Made by a program: the position numbers and the translations under genes
Assembly: GCA_012184525.1 (NCBI GenBank)
Contig: WOFQ01000015.1
Coordinates: 124,001 to 188,000 of the forward strand
Length of the DNA stretch: 64,000 bases
DNA from: Xenoacremonium recifei
Taxonomy: Eukaryota > Ascomycota > Sordariomycetes > Hypocreales > Nectriaceae
Direction of reading: 5' to 3'
In this document: positions 33,630 through 44,219 of the stretch, one piece after another
Layout of the letters: every line of letters starts with the position of its first letter
Numbering within the stretch: the stretch's first letter is position 1
The notes under the pieces: generated by a model
Databases searched by the model: none
What the model was told of the DNA's origin: nothing
Seen by the model: only the letters and a program-made list of their open reading frames with translations

Positions 33630-34443
33630 GCTTGCTCCTCGCAGTCATACATGCAATGATCAAGAAGCAACGCGTCAACGAGGCTAATGTGACGGATGGG
33701 AATCGGACAGAAGCGGGCCAGAGCAATCAATTGGGTTTGTCTTGTGTGGTTTTCTAGGAGTATATGGCTTGTCTTCGGCGACAGGGCGTTTTGGGCGATT
33801 ACACTGTTTAGCAGGCTACCAAGGGCTGGAGTACTGTTTGAGTTTTGGTTTGGCTGTTTGATACCGGTCCGGGATGTTCTGGATTTGTTCGTTTGGTTCG
33901 AGTCACTGTATAGCACGTTTGACCACAAGCAAGTACAATTGAATTGTTTCCGATGGATAAACTTCGAGGATGTGAGGGGTTGTCTCGGGAGTGATGCTGT
34001 AGACAGGGTCATACGCGGCAGTAGAGAGAGAAGCCGAAGGCTGCAAATGGATGACGCCCACGATGAAGCTTCATGTTCCGTGTTTGACTTCCAAATCCGT
34101 CGTGTTCCATCTGACTGCTGAGGTTCAAGCCGGATCAGCTGATGCACCCTGAAGAACCAACCGTCCTCGCACTGTCTCTATCCCCGGCATTCCCACGCGA
34201 AACCGCGCCCCGTCCTGCCCGGCACGTAACCGCACAGTGTGAGCGCATCTCAGAACCCCTCGGCTTCCCCCTCCTCATCTCACTCGCATCACCCCTCCAT
34301 ATCGCAATTCAATTGATCATCCCCCACGGCGCAAACCCACCTACCCACCAATCCCAGCTTCACACTCAGCAATTAAGCTCCCTCTCAGCAACTCAAGCTC
34401 AATCTCGGCGTTTCAAGCTCAATCTCGGCAATTGGGGGCTCCA
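33630..34443. other. Intergenic region
   Basis: 814 nt between two rightward genes. The part at 34,140-34,430 is C-rich and probably the thymidylate kinase promoter and leader. Antisense open frames here overlap the upstream gene and lack domains. Confidence 0.5.
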
Positions 34444-35271
34444 ATGGCCTCGATCAACGACCTCGCGACGGCCGCCATCGCCAGCAGCGCGGGGCGGGCG
34501 CGCGGCGCGCTGGTGGTGCTGGAGGGCCTGGATCGCAGTGGGAAGACCACGCAGGTGAAGCTGCTGGAGCAGCGGTTTGTTGAGGAGGGCCGGCCGGTCA
34601 AAACGATGCGGTTTCCGGGTGAGTGTGCGCGGACCCGGATGGGTTGGGCGGGATGTGCTGAAGGGGAGTAGACCGCACGACGCCTATTGGGCAGATGATT
34701 GATGCGTATCTGAAGAGCGATGTCGAGATGGAGGACCATGTTATCCATCTGCTCTTCACGGCGAATCGGTGGGAAGCCGTGTAAGTTCCGCGTCCCTCTA
34801 TCGCTTCACATGTCTAACCCCCCCTCCAGCACCCAAATCCACGTCCTCCTCGCCGCGGGCACCACCATCATCGTCGACCGGTACTACTACTCCGGCATGG
34901 TGTACTCAGCCGCCAAGCAAAACGCAACCTTACCCATGACCTGGGCACGGGCACCCGAGGTCGGGCTCCCGCGGCCCGACCTCGTGCTGTTCCTGGACCT
35001 GGACGAGAACGCGGCGAAGGCGCGCGGCGGCTGGGGCGGCGAGAAGTACGAGGAGACGGCGATGCAGCAGCGCGTGCGTGAGCTGTTCTGGAATTTGAGC
35101 CTGGGGAGGGTCGAGGAGGGCGAGTGGAGGCAGGAGGAGGAGGATTTGGTGGTGGTGGATGCGGGGGGGAGTTTGGAGGAGGTGGCGGAGGTGATTTGGG
35201 GGAAGGTCAAGGGGAGGGTTGAGCAGGTTGAGAAGGGGGAGGTTGGAAAGACGGTGAGGGTTGTGAGGTGA
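34444..35271 (+). CDS. CDC8: Thymidylate kinase (dTMP kinase)
   Basis: Phosphorylates dTMP to dTDP with ATP, a step needed for dTTP supply. Exons 34444-34618, 34672-34780 and 34830-35271 give 241 residues. Motifs: P-loop EGLDRSGKTTQ (27-37), substrate segment RFPDRTTPIGQMIDAYL restored across intron 1, LLFTANRWEAVTQI across intron 2, and the DR motif IVDRYYYSGMVYSAAKQ. PRPDLVLFLDLDENAAKARG follows, and a Gly-containing lid (GGWGGEKYE) replaces a longer basic one. The tail (residues about 185-241) is Glu/Val/Gly-rich and longer than in yeast. ATG 34444 (MASIND) is taken because it begins a normal-length N-terminus. The gene name is by analogy with yeast. Confidence 0.92.
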
Positions 35272-35662
35272 GTAGGGATGCCTGGGTGAGGCTGTGTGAG
35301 TATGAGCTGTGTGTATAGGATGTGGTTGAGAGTGCGGCGTGTCAATGGTCGCTATGGGCCATTAACTTTGAAGTGTCTCACTAGCTGTCAAGATATCTTA
35401 TTCTTAAGTTATTGTGAGGTAAGGCAGAAATGTCAGTGAGTTGATGTACGAGATGTACATTCGAGGTCAGATAGTTCGAGTGTACGCCATGCCAAACTTC
35501 ATTGTGATCCATCAACTAGAACATGTTTCGCCAACGAAATTTGAGCATGTCTAATTTTCGAACATAATTTGTCCCCTGTCATGCTCGTGAAAATGAGTAC
35601 ACAGGAAAGCATGTAAGTAAAAAACAACAGTAAAAAAAATACTTCAAAAAAGCAAAAGGAAA
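35272..35662. other. Intergenic region
   Basis: 391 nt between the thymidylate kinase stop and the tRNA gene. The right part, next to the tRNA 3' end, holds A-rich runs which on the tRNA strand read as T tracts and could end RNA polymerase III transcription. Confidence 0.45.
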
Positions 35663-35748
35663 TCCCCGAGACCTGGCTCGAACAGGTGGCCTTTCGGTGA
35701 CGAAGGGGCAATTACAGCCGAACGCTCTTCCAGCTGAGCTACTCGGGG
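35663..35748 (-). tRNA. tRNA-Tyr (GTA) with a 13-nt intron
   Basis: The minus strand folds into a full cloverleaf. The acceptor stem is CCCCGAG with CTCGGGG, discriminator A. The D arm is GCTC with GAGC. The anticodon stem is TTCGG with CCGAA and the loop is CTGTAA plus A (anticodon GTA). The T arm is ACCTG with CAGGT, loop TTCGAGC. A 13-nt intron at 35699-35711 follows the base 3' to the anticodon, the standard place. The C1-G72 pair is the eukaryotic tyrosine identity element. Mature length is 73 nt before CCA addition. Confidence 0.93.
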
Positions 35749-36422
35749 GTTGTTATGATGATTGGGTCCTTAATTGTACCTATAAGCCCTGGAGTTGGAT
35801 GTTTTCGTGAAAACTAGGATTTAGCTCGAAAGGTGTCTCAAAGATCGTCAAAATATGAAGCGACACGGTATTATGAGCTTCATGAAATTCCTGAACATGG
35901 GAGAAACTACTCATAATCATCCCCTCGCATTCATCCTCAGATCAAGATAACCTTGTCACCTTATTCCGATTATGCTTGGCGCCGCATCTCGGCAACGATC
36001 CCTGTGCCGCCGCTAAACACGCGGCCCTAAATGCGCGTCCCGGCGTCATGATTGGCAGCAGGCCTTGATTTGGGGGCAGTCCATGACGTCGGCCCCCCAA
36101 ACACACCATCGGAAAGCACAGGAGGATTCAAGGCAGGGTGTGTTTGTGTGGTGTTTGTGACATGAAGGGATCGTGTATCGAGATGCACTTTGGACGTTGC
36201 GGGATCATGACGGTGGTGACGTCAGGCCGTGGAATGAGTCGTGATGGGCTGGAAAGAGCAACTTATATGGACATGACCTGCGATTGTGAATCGTTGTTGC
36301 AGTGGTTTTTGCTCGTGTGATCAATACTTCAGATCGCTGGTCGTCGACATCCAGTCGAGCTGTACGGAGTACTCCCGCAGAACCACCATAAACTTCCCAG
36401 GATAACATCACTCGCAAACGCC
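35749..36422. other. Intergenic region
   Basis: 674 nt between the tRNA and the PAP2 gene. It contains GTACGGAGTAC at 36,362-36,372, about 50 nt before the PAP2 ATG. No gene is seen. Confidence 0.5.
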
Positions 36423-37623
36423 ATGAACTTCCTCCGCAGATCGAGGTCGCCGAAGCGGCCTGCTGGCTCGTCCAGTCGTCACCACGACCGCCATGCCCGT
36501 TACAACGAACCTCTCTCTATGTCTAGTCGGCCGACTTTCGGCCAGTGGCTCAAGTGCACATGGCTCGATATCCTAACGATGATCATCATGGGCGCCGTTG
36601 GCCTGGGTGTAAGTCATGGATCGCCCTCACCATTAGACACATGATAGAAAATACTAACTCTACCAGATCTACGAAGCTCATCCTGCCCCATCGCGCTCCT
36701 TTGCCGTCACCTTTTCCGATGGCGAGGTCGTCTTCCCAGAGTTCGCCTTTCCCCTCCGCGACGAGATCATTCCTATTTGGCTTGCCGCCGTGCTCGCTAG
36801 CTTGATCCCCATTGCAGTCATCTTGTTGATGCAGATTCGCATCCGCTCCTTCTGGGACGTCAATAATGCCGTGATCGGTCTGCTGTACTCACTCATTGCC
36901 GCGGCCGTCTTCCAGGTCTTCGTCAAGTGGCTCATCGGAGGCCTGCGCCCGCACTTTTTGGCCGTGTGCAAGCCAGACCTGAGCCTAGCCAACGACAAGG
37001 GCTACAATGAAAAGGGCTTCCAGCAGTTGTTTTACACACGTGAAATCTGCACCGGCGACCCAGATGAAATCGACGACAGCCTTGAGAGCTTCCCTAGTGG
37101 ACACACCACTGCGGCCTTTGCGGGCTTTGTCTTTCTGTACCTCTACCTCAACGCGAAGCTTAAGGTCTTCGCCAACTACCATCCGTCCATGTGGAAGCTC
37201 ATCGCTCTCTACGCACCCATTCTCGGCGCTGTGCTCATCGGCGGCGCCTTGACAATTGACAAGTTCCATAATTGGTACGATGTGGTGGGCGGTGCCATCA
37301 TCGGCACTATGATGGCCTTCTCCGGGTACCGCATGACATACGCAGCCATCTGGGATTGGCGCTTCAATCACATTCCCCTGAACCGCGGTGCTGCCTTTGA
37401 GTACGGGCTAGAGGGTGCAGAGCTTGTCGACGCTGTGTTTACCCACCGAGCAGGATGGGGATCATATGGAAGGGGCACAGGTTGGGGCGGCTCTACAAAG
37501 AAGCCCTACCATAATGGCAATGGTGTTACTAATGGCAATGGCTATCATAATGGAGAGTACACGTCGCCTACTGTCCCGCGGCGGGCTGTCGGCAGTGGCG
37601 CAAGGGCCGAAGATATGGTTTGA
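36423..37623 (+). CDS. PAP2-family lipid phosphatase (DPP1/LPP-like)
   Basis: Membrane phosphatase family that removes phosphate from phosphatidate or diacylglycerol pyrophosphate. Exons 36423-36608 and 36667-37623 (58-nt intron) give 380 residues. A basic Ser-rich N-terminus is followed by about six membrane segments, starting at about residue 47 (LDILTMIIMGAVGLG). Phosphatase motif I is KWLIGGLRPHF and motif II is SFPSGHTTAAF. Motif III should read SRxxxxxHxxxD; here it is ALTIDKFHNWYD, so the His and Asp are kept but Ser-Arg is Ala-Leu. A Gly/Asn-rich C-terminal tail follows (HNGNGVTNGNGYHNG). The changed motif III may be a feature of a fungal subfamily or mean altered activity. Confidence 0.88.
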
Positions 37624-38436
37624 TCGAACTCAATTCAGGGCCTGGACACTGTTCACAGCCAAGAGAAAACTTAATGCGGGGACGATGGAACGAATACACT
37701 ACCATGAATAATGTCAATTGGTCTTTTTCGGCTTGGGGATTATGGCGTACGTAGTCAGGACATATGAAAGATTGAAGAGCCGGAGTTGAAGGATCCTGAA
37801 GTATAACAAGCTTTGCAACCTTGAGAGATAATTGCCACTACGTGTCCTTTTCCAACCAATATTTGAAGCCATCGTGAATCTTAGACAGAATTCTACGTAC
37901 GTACTTATCTCCGGTTGGTCCTCACAAGACCCTCGTGAGCAAGAAAGGCGGGGACGTGTCCAGCCCCTGAACTTCTCGACCACAACAAAGGTTCCTGAAG
38001 GTAGCCAAACCGCTCCAGAGTGTACTTTAGACGTAGACCAGATATAAAGTACCTTCTCAAGACTCTTTCAGTATTATAATTAACCCCATTCAAAGCCATG
38101 GCTGGGGTAGTCCACCCAGTGTATACCAACACATGGAACATGGAGGTTGGACTTTAGCTACACACCACCATCACCACTTTAGGTGGCAGTTCTACCTTTG
38201 CGTTTACTCTCCAATCGAAACTTTCAGTCAAATCATTGACAGGATCATATTCCTTTGCATTACCCGGGTGTCCATCCGGCAACCGTGTCATATATAATTC
38301 CAAACTGTCCTCCCTCATCCTAAACCCCGTTTCTTCTCCTTCCCCTTTCCCCAATTTCGCGGTCATCCCCGAGTTGGCTCCCCCCCATACTTCTTCCAAG
38401 AACAGTACCAGCGCGACACACTTGCATACGTGCAAG
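37624..38436. other. Intergenic region and promoter
   Basis: 813 nt. It ends with TATATAA and a pyrimidine tract (38,306-38,352) before the next ATG. No gene is seen. Confidence 0.5.
38291..38297 (+). promoter_or_regulatory. Possible TATA element of the lysine-rich protein gene
   Basis: TATATAA 140 nt upstream of the ATG at 38437, followed by a CT-rich tract that in moulds often surrounds the transcription start. Confidence 0.45.
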
Positions 38437-41400
38437 ATGAAGGCCACCAATCTTCTCGCTGCGCTAGGCAGCGCGGCGCTTGTATCCGCCTTTATGAGGA
38501 TCCCAACAGCTCTCAACCCCGATGGCGAGCTTCCGAGCCCCTTCAAAGTCCCCATGCCAGGTGAAAAGGGTGTACCAGTTGGCACGACTGCTGTTGGGGA
38601 CTTCAAGAAAGGTTCCAAGAACCCCGACGTTACCGTCAAAGATGATGGCAAGGAAGTTACCAACGATTCTCCCGACATCTACTTCAAGGGCGAACCCAAG
38701 CAGTACTCATCATCCAAGGAAGGGATCAAGAAGGCCCTCAAAACTAAAACTCAGTTCAATCCACCTGAAGATGTCGTGGAGAATGCCCGACCAGATGACT
38801 GGGAGCGCTTCTTTGGCCCGTCATGGGAAAGCATGTGGCAAAAGTTTCAGGACGCCCAGGCGAAGCCCCTTGCAAAGATACCTAAAGCCACTCATGACCC
38901 GATAGATGCTGCGAAAGCTGAGGAAAAGGCCAAGCTTGCCGCGGCTCTCGGCAACGATAAGACCTCGAAAAAGAGCAAAACCTCTGGGAGCTCGAGCACT
39001 GAAGAAAAGAAAAGTCTTCTTCACCAGCTCAAGCGGCTAGGAACGAAGGCGGGCTTCGTCAAGATCAAGGTTCCTGAGAAAGATAAGGCCGCTTTCGGGG
39101 ACAAGGCTTCTGCTACACCCGTAAGAATCCGGCTCGACGACAAGCACACACTCACCGAGGATGGCAGAAAGTTCCAGAAGCCTTCTGTCATCATTGAGGA
39201 CAAGAAGTTGGAAGCCAAGTTGGAGGAGTTCCGGCAGTTCCTTTCGAATGAGAAGAAGATTTCTCCCAGGGGTTGCCCCAGCTGCAACAAGCATAAGAAA
39301 AAGAAGAATGGCCCTCGAGAGTCCAAGGATCCCCAGAAGAATCAAGACGAGCCCAGCCTCCAGTCACGAGCTGTTGACGATGCTCCCTCCGAATTAGAAA
39401 CCCGGTCGCGGGACAACCCGAATATGTTCACAAGCGCAACATATGATGCTAAGGCACGTCTGAAGGAAGGCAAGAAGGTATTAAAGAAACTAAAAGAGGA
39501 CCTCAAGACGGCCCGAAGAACTGACGCCCGAAATTGGCGGGCACGGCGGAAGAGGCTCGACGAAATTACAAAGGCTAACAGGTCAAAACAGAAAAAGGCA
39601 ACGCTAGCGAAGAAGAGGCAGAGAATCCAAGAGCAAAAGGAGAGACAGCGAGAGAACAGGAGAAGAAAGGCCGAGAAGAGGCTGCAAAGGGAGGAGGATA
39701 TTAAGGAGATGGAGAAGGATAAGGACAAGTTTATGGGCGCCAAGGCCGATAAGCAGGCAGAAAAGGAGAACCTTGTCATCAAGAAGTTTGATGATGCCCA
39801 AAAACAGAGGTTGGAGGTGGCCATCAAGACGGCCGAAGCCAACAAGAAGAAGGATCGCCAGAACGAGGCCGACGCACTCAGAATTGCCGACAACAACGCG
39901 AGGATCGAGGCCCAGTTGATGGCTTCCGCTCATCAGAAAGCCCACTCAAACAAGATCATCGACACCCAGATGGAAGCTGCTGAGGACGCTAGACTGAAGG
40001 TATCCGGCCCATCCATCCTTCAAAAGAGAACAGACTGCCCCTGTGCCAAGGGAAGCGATGAGAAAGGACAGGCCGACAAGGCAAAGGCGGAGACCTGCGA
40101 CTGTGAGAAGAACGAGCCCAGCGGTAAGAAGAAGAGCCTTCGAGAGACCCTGAGACATGCGTTCAGCAATCAATTTGGAGATGACGCCTGGGTAGCAAGA
40201 CTCTCCAAGCGGTTCACCCCTTTTGGCATTCGCCCTCGCCCTAAGGGGCCTCGCTTCGGGCAGAACAAATGGTACCCCGTCCTCCCCGCCTCAATTGACA
40301 AGGCGTCTCAGAAGAAAGACAAGGGTGAGAAACAAGTGATAGAGAAAGAGAAGTCCAATAAGAAGGTCAGGTCGGTGGCCAGAAGGGGGTTCAAAGAGGA
40401 AGAACGGGAATTGAAGGAGGAGAAAGAAAAGAAGCTGGAGCAGCTCGACTCCCTGGGTCGCGCAGATGATCCCAAGGTAAAAGAGGCCAAAAGAATTGCC
40501 GAAGAAGTGTACGAAGACGAGGTCAAACACAAGATGGATCACCTTGTCGAAGTTGCGTCCAATGTGCGGGCGACATGGCAAGAAGAGCAGAAGCGGCAGC
40601 GCGACAAGGAGACTCTGGAATTCGAAAAGAAGCTCAAAGAGATTCAAAAGGGGAACAAAATTTATGAGAAAGCGAAGGAAAAGCAGGTCGAGGAGAACCT
40701 CCGCGAGGAGAGGCTGAAGGAGAAGGCCAAACTTGATGCTGCTCGCATTTTCGCTCCCGGACCGCAAATCGTCGAGGAGGCTGTCAAGGTGGACTTCTTC
40801 AACCCTGGCAAGACGGAGAAGGAATCAAAATCCAAGACGGTGGCCGAGATTGCCCTAGAAGATCGCAAGAACTTGAAGAAGTTTGAGGGTGCCAAGAATG
40901 AGGAGAACGTCAAAGACTTGTACAAGAGCGACAAAGACGAAGAGAAGTCCTACAAGGAGAAGTACGAGGATCTCAAGGAAAAGTATGAGGACCGCAAGGA
41001 CAACTCCAAGGGTCGCAAGAAAAGCTTCAAGGACAGCAAGAAAGACTTCCGAGAAAGGTTCACGGGCCACAGGGTCGAATTCTGGCCTCCAATTCATCGC
41101 AAGCTCATGGAACGCAGCGAGCGAAGCTCCCTCGAAACCCGCGCCGGAAACCGCAAATATGTTGACCCTTACCATAAGTATAAGAACGCCTACGCCGAAG
41201 CCAATTATCCCCACAAGCAGGCAACCGACCAGCGCAGACCCCCCAAGGTGAAGTCTCGCGAGCAGAAAGAGCTTCTCGAGAAACTGGTCACAGAGGCCAA
41301 GAAGCACATCGAGCACAAGGTCTACAAGGGGGGTGCTCCGCTGCTGAAGCGCAAGGACGTGATCAAGCACTGCGTCGCGACCCTGACGGCACCTCACGAG

Positions 41401-42438
41401 GAGATGCATATCAAGAGATATGGAAAGTGTGGTAAGAGGTGCCGCAAGCAGAAAAAGGCAGCGATGAAACAGAACAAGTATTGGTGTCACAAAGCTTGGA
41501 AGTACAGCCTGTCCAAGAGCATGGATGAGATGGCGCATCGGGAGAAAGCCCAGGAGAAGGGCTTCAGTGAGAAGAAGTATCCGGGCATCTTCAAGGCGGA
41601 GCTTGCTTACATCAAGGACTTCAAGACTCAGAAGGACTATGATGATGAAGATGACAAGGAGTATGGCCACAAGAAGGAGAACGACCGTGAGGAGTATAAC
41701 CGCGAAGGCTCTGATGGCGAAGGTTATGAGCGCAAAAAGGATTACGGTAACACCGTGTTCCGTACCAAGGATTACGGTCACGAGAAGCGCTCTGTTCATC
41801 CATGGATGAGCCATCGCATGCCGTATTCGAACCGCTATGACCCCAAGAAGGATGACTCCAAGAAGGAGGACTCCAAGAAGGAGGACTCCAAGAAAGATGA
41901 CTCCAAGAAAGATGACGACTGCGAGAACGCGCAAGATTGGGTCATCAGCGTATCCGGTCCCTTCCCCATCAACACAGAGGGGGAATCGTTGATGGCCAAA
42001 CAGAGATACCGCAACCGCAAGAAGGAGATCTCTGAACGCAAGAAGGCGGTCGCTGAACGCAAGAAGGCCGCTAAACTCGAAAAGGAGGCCTCTGAACGCA
42101 AGTCTCAGGACAACGATGACAAGAAGTACGAGCACGCGGGTTTGGAGTTCCGGGGCTTGGAAGAGCGCACCGACAACTTGAACCCCCTGTCGGACCTATC
42201 TCAGCACACGCACTTTGACCCCGAGGAAAAGAAGGGTGAGCAGGACGATGGTGATGAGTTGGAAAAGGTTATGTGGTACGCCAAGCGTCCGGAGTTTCCT
42301 GGTGACAAGACCCGTCAGCTGGGGCTGTTCAGAGATGGGAAGCAGCCCAAGAATGGGAACTGGAAGAAGGTAAAGGAAGATTGGGTGCCGAAGGATGAGA
42401 TCCATCTGCCTCTTCGACCGCAAGTTGTCAACTTTTAG
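38437..42438 (+). CDS. Giant lysine/glutamate-rich protein with signal peptide
   Basis: I do not recognise this gene. One exon of 1333 residues from ATG 38437. It begins with a signal peptide (MKATNLLAALGSAALVSA, then FMRIPTALNPDG). Nearly everything after residue 60 is highly charged (Lys, Glu, Asp, Arg) and predicted helical or coiled coil, e.g. KRQRIQEQKERQRENRRR. Small cysteine clusters interrupt this: GCPSCNKHKKKK, DCPCAKGS with ETCDCEKN, and GKCGKRCRKQ with YWCHKAW. Dibasic or E-x-R sites typical of Kex2 processing recur (LQKRTD, LSKRFTP, EKRSVHP; also LETRAG, LEERTD). Near the end a (KKDDS/KKEDS) repeat and an ERKKA repeat occur. No transmembrane segment is seen after the signal. If secreted, it would be an unusual cell-wall or extracellular polybasic protein; the signal could also be fortuitous. 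Confidence 0.8.
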   Translation: MKATNLLAALGSAALVSAFMRIPTALNPDGELPSPFKVPMPGEKGVPVGTTAVGDFKKGSKNPDVTVKDDGKEVTNDSPDIYFKGEPKQYSSSKEGIKKALKTKTQFNPPEDVVENARPDDWERFFGPSWESMWQKFQDAQAKPLAKIPKATHDPIDAAKAEEKAKLAAALGNDKTSKKSKTSGSSSTEEKKSLLHQLKRLGTKAGFVKIKVPEKDKAAFGDKASATPVRIRLDDKHTLTEDGRKFQKPSVIIEDKKLEAKLEEFRQFLSNEKKISPRGCPSCNKHKKKKNGPRESKDPQKNQDEPSLQSRAVDDAPSELETRSRDNPNMFTSATYDAKARLKEGKKVLKKLKEDLKTARRTDARNWRARRKRLDEITKANRSKQKKATLAKKRQRIQEQKERQRENRRRKAEKRLQREEDIKEMEKDKDKFMGAKADKQAEKENLVIKKFDDAQKQRLEVAIKTAEANKKKDRQNEADALRIADNNARIEAQLMASAHQKAHSNKIIDTQMEAAEDARLKVSGPSILQKRTDCPCAKGSDEKGQADKAKAETCDCEKNEPSGKKKSLRETLRHAFSNQFGDDAWVARLSKRFTPFGIRPRPKGPRFGQNKWYPVLPASIDKASQKKDKGEKQVIEKEKSNKKVRSVARRGFKEEERELKEEKEKKLEQLDSLGRADDPKVKEAKRIAEEVYEDEVKHKMDHLVEVASNVRATWQEEQKRQRDKETLEFEKKLKEIQKGNKIYEKAKEKQVEENLREERLKEKAKLDAARIFAPGPQIVEEAVKVDFFNPGKTEKESKSKTVAEIALEDRKNLKKFEGAKNEENVKDLYKSDKDEEKSYKEKYEDLKEKYEDRKDNSKGRKKSFKDSKKDFRERFTGHRVEFWPPIHRKLMERSERSSLETRAGNRKYVDPYHKYKNAYAEANYPHKQATDQRRPPKVKSREQKELLEKLVTEAKKHIEHKVYKGGAPLLKRKDVIKHCVATLTAPHEEMHIKRYGKCGKRCRKQKKAAMKQNKYWCHKAWKYSLSKSMDEMAHREKAQEKGFSEKKYPGIFKAELAYIKDFKTQKDYDDEDDKEYGHKKENDREEYNREGSDGEGYERKKDYGNTVFRTKDYGHEKRSVHPWMSHRMPYSNRYDPKKDDSKKEDSKKEDSKKDDSKKDDDCENAQDWVISVSGPFPINTEGESLMAKQRYRNRKKEISERKKAVAERKKAAKLEKEASERKSQDNDDKKYEHAGLEFRGLEERTDNLNPLSDLSQHTHFDPEEKKGEQDDGDELEKVMWYAKRPEFPGDKTRQLGLFRDGKQPKNGNWKKVKEDWVPKDEIHLPLRPQVVNF
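41848..41922 (+). repeat. 15-bp tandem coding repeat (KKDDS/KKEDS)
   Basis: About five units of AAGAAGGATGACTCC with AAGAAGGAGGACTCC variants, in frame inside the lysine-rich gene. Confidence 0.85.
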
Positions 42439-42979
42439 TGTGTTAACATCTCTTTTGAAATGGCATTAGTCAGGGTAGAAGAGAGTATTTGAGAAGAACA
42501 TGCAATAATTAATGTCTGCAAGATTGTCTTGTACTGGTATCGTGAAGTGTTTGAGGTGTTCAACTTACACGGAGATGAATTGGCTTACCCTAGAGCTCCG
42601 GGCAGGTTTAACCCGACGCCGACATGGTGGGGTTTCGCCGGACGCGGAATGCAGAGGGCAAGCGAAGAAACATGACATCACTGCAGACGCACAGTCTGCA
42701 TAATCCTAGATGCATGACCGCAAAGGCCAGCAGAGTCAACGAAGCGACAATTGGACCAGGGGAGAACCGTATCGAACACACAAAGACCAATTCGCATCTT
42801 TATTAATCATTGTCCCCAAAAGACCCTGAATCGGGGCTGCTAACCCGCAGTGGAGTCCAGACTGAGTCCAGCCCCTCCTCCCTCAGAGTCATCGCAAACC
42901 TCCGAGCCAGCTCCGGCCTCTCTTTTCCCTCTCACAACCGCTTTCAACCCTCACTCGCAGCACCCAATCGCCCTTCAAC
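42439..42979. other. Intergenic region
   Basis: 541 nt between two rightward genes. No supported gene. Confidence 0.5.
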
Positions 42980-43883
42980 ATGGCCAACGACCACATCCTC
43001 ACCCTCTCCTGCCCGGACAAGCCCGGCATCGTGCACGCCGTGACGGGCATCTTCGCCGCCAACGAGCACAACATCCTCGACCTGCAGCAGTTCTCCGACC
43101 CGGCTAGCGAGCGCTTCTTCATGCGCGTGCATTTTGGCCCGACGCCCACGGAGTCGACGGAGCATTTGAGGCCGGCGTTTGATAAGCTGGCCGAGCAGTA
43201 TCAGATGGATTATGATATTCGGCCTGTGGCGAGGAAGATGCGCGTGCTGATTATGGTGTCCAAGATTGGGCACTGCTTGAATGATTTGCTGTTCCGGATG
43301 AAGGCTGGGCAGCTGCGCATGGAGGTGAGTTTGTCTCTAGGCGCAATCCTGTGAATTCGAGTATTGACATTCGCAGGTCCCCGTCATTGTCTCCAATCAT
43401 CCCGACTACGAGCCCCTGGCCAAGTCCTACGGCATCGAATTCCACCACCTGCCCGTAACCAAAGACACCAAAGCCGCGCAGGAAACCCAAGTGCTCGACC
43501 TGGTCAAGCAGCACAACATCGAGCTCGTCGTGCTCGCGCGCTACATGCAAGTCCTCAGCCCCACGCTCTGCGCCGCCATGTCAGGCCGCATCATCAACAT
43601 CCACCACAGCTTCCTGCCGTCCTTTAAGGGCGCGAAGCCGTACCACCAGGCGTATGAGCGCGGCGTCAAGATCATCGGCGCGACGGCGCACTTCGTGACG
43701 GCGGATCTGGATGAGGGGCCGATTATTGAGCAGAGGGTTGCGAGGGTGGATCATAGCATGAATCCGAAGGAGTTGACGGAGGAGGGGTCGAATATTGAGA
43801 GTCAGGTTTTGGCGGCGGCGGTGCGGTGGTATGCGGAGAAGAAGTTGTTCTTGAATGGGTCGAAGACGGTGGTGTTTAATTAG
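42980..43883 (+). CDS. Formyltetrahydrofolate deformylase (PurU type)
   Basis: Hydrolyses 10-formyl-THF to formate and THF, balancing one-carbon pools. Exons 42980-43324 and 43377-43883 (52-nt intron, donor GTGAGT) give 283 residues, the usual size. An N-terminal ACT domain (about 1-85) opens with LTLSCPDKPGIVHAVTGIFA. The formyl-transferase fold follows: KMRVLIMVSKIGHCLNDLL, then VSNHPDYEPLA, VVLARYMQVLS, the active-site INIHHSFLPSFKGA with Asn and His, and HFVTADLDEGPIIEQ with the catalytic Asp. The ATG lies in CAACATGGCC. Lack of other purine-transformylase domains separates it from GAR transformylase. Confidence 0.94.
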
Positions 43884-44219
43884 ACGGCGTTGATGGATCG
43901 GGCGGTGGATTTTAAGGAGTCATTGCCTTGGGTATCTGTAACCAAAAGTCAATTTACACGTTTCTGCTGCTCGACGATACTATGGACTCCAATGATCGGC
44001 TTAAGGCTTCGACTTCCTACGCATAGAAATGAGGAGTGTTGTGCATAACGAACCCCTACCATGAGGGGTCGCGGGGTAGATAGTTATCTGATGGAGGGGT
44101 CTAGCTCTGCCGATCCCTGTCGCGAAACTGACAAGGCAGCTCTATCAAGTCTATGCATGGAACCAACTGCACATGATGTATTAAAAGAGAAGAACCCAAT
44201 ACACCACTGAAAGCAACAC
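43884..44219. other. Convergent 3' flank
   Basis: 336 nt between the stops of the deformylase (+) and the SET gene (-). Nothing else is seen. Confidence 0.5.

Noticed and set aside
33224..34147. 307-codon minus-strand frame
   Set aside because: Half overlaps the KEN-box gene antisense; the rest has no domain, signal or splice support.
40855..42135. 426-codon antisense frame, rich in Leu/Val
   Set aside because: The hydrophobic look comes from reading Lys/Glu codons (AAG, GAG) in reverse as Leu/Phe; it is a shadow of the lysine-rich gene.
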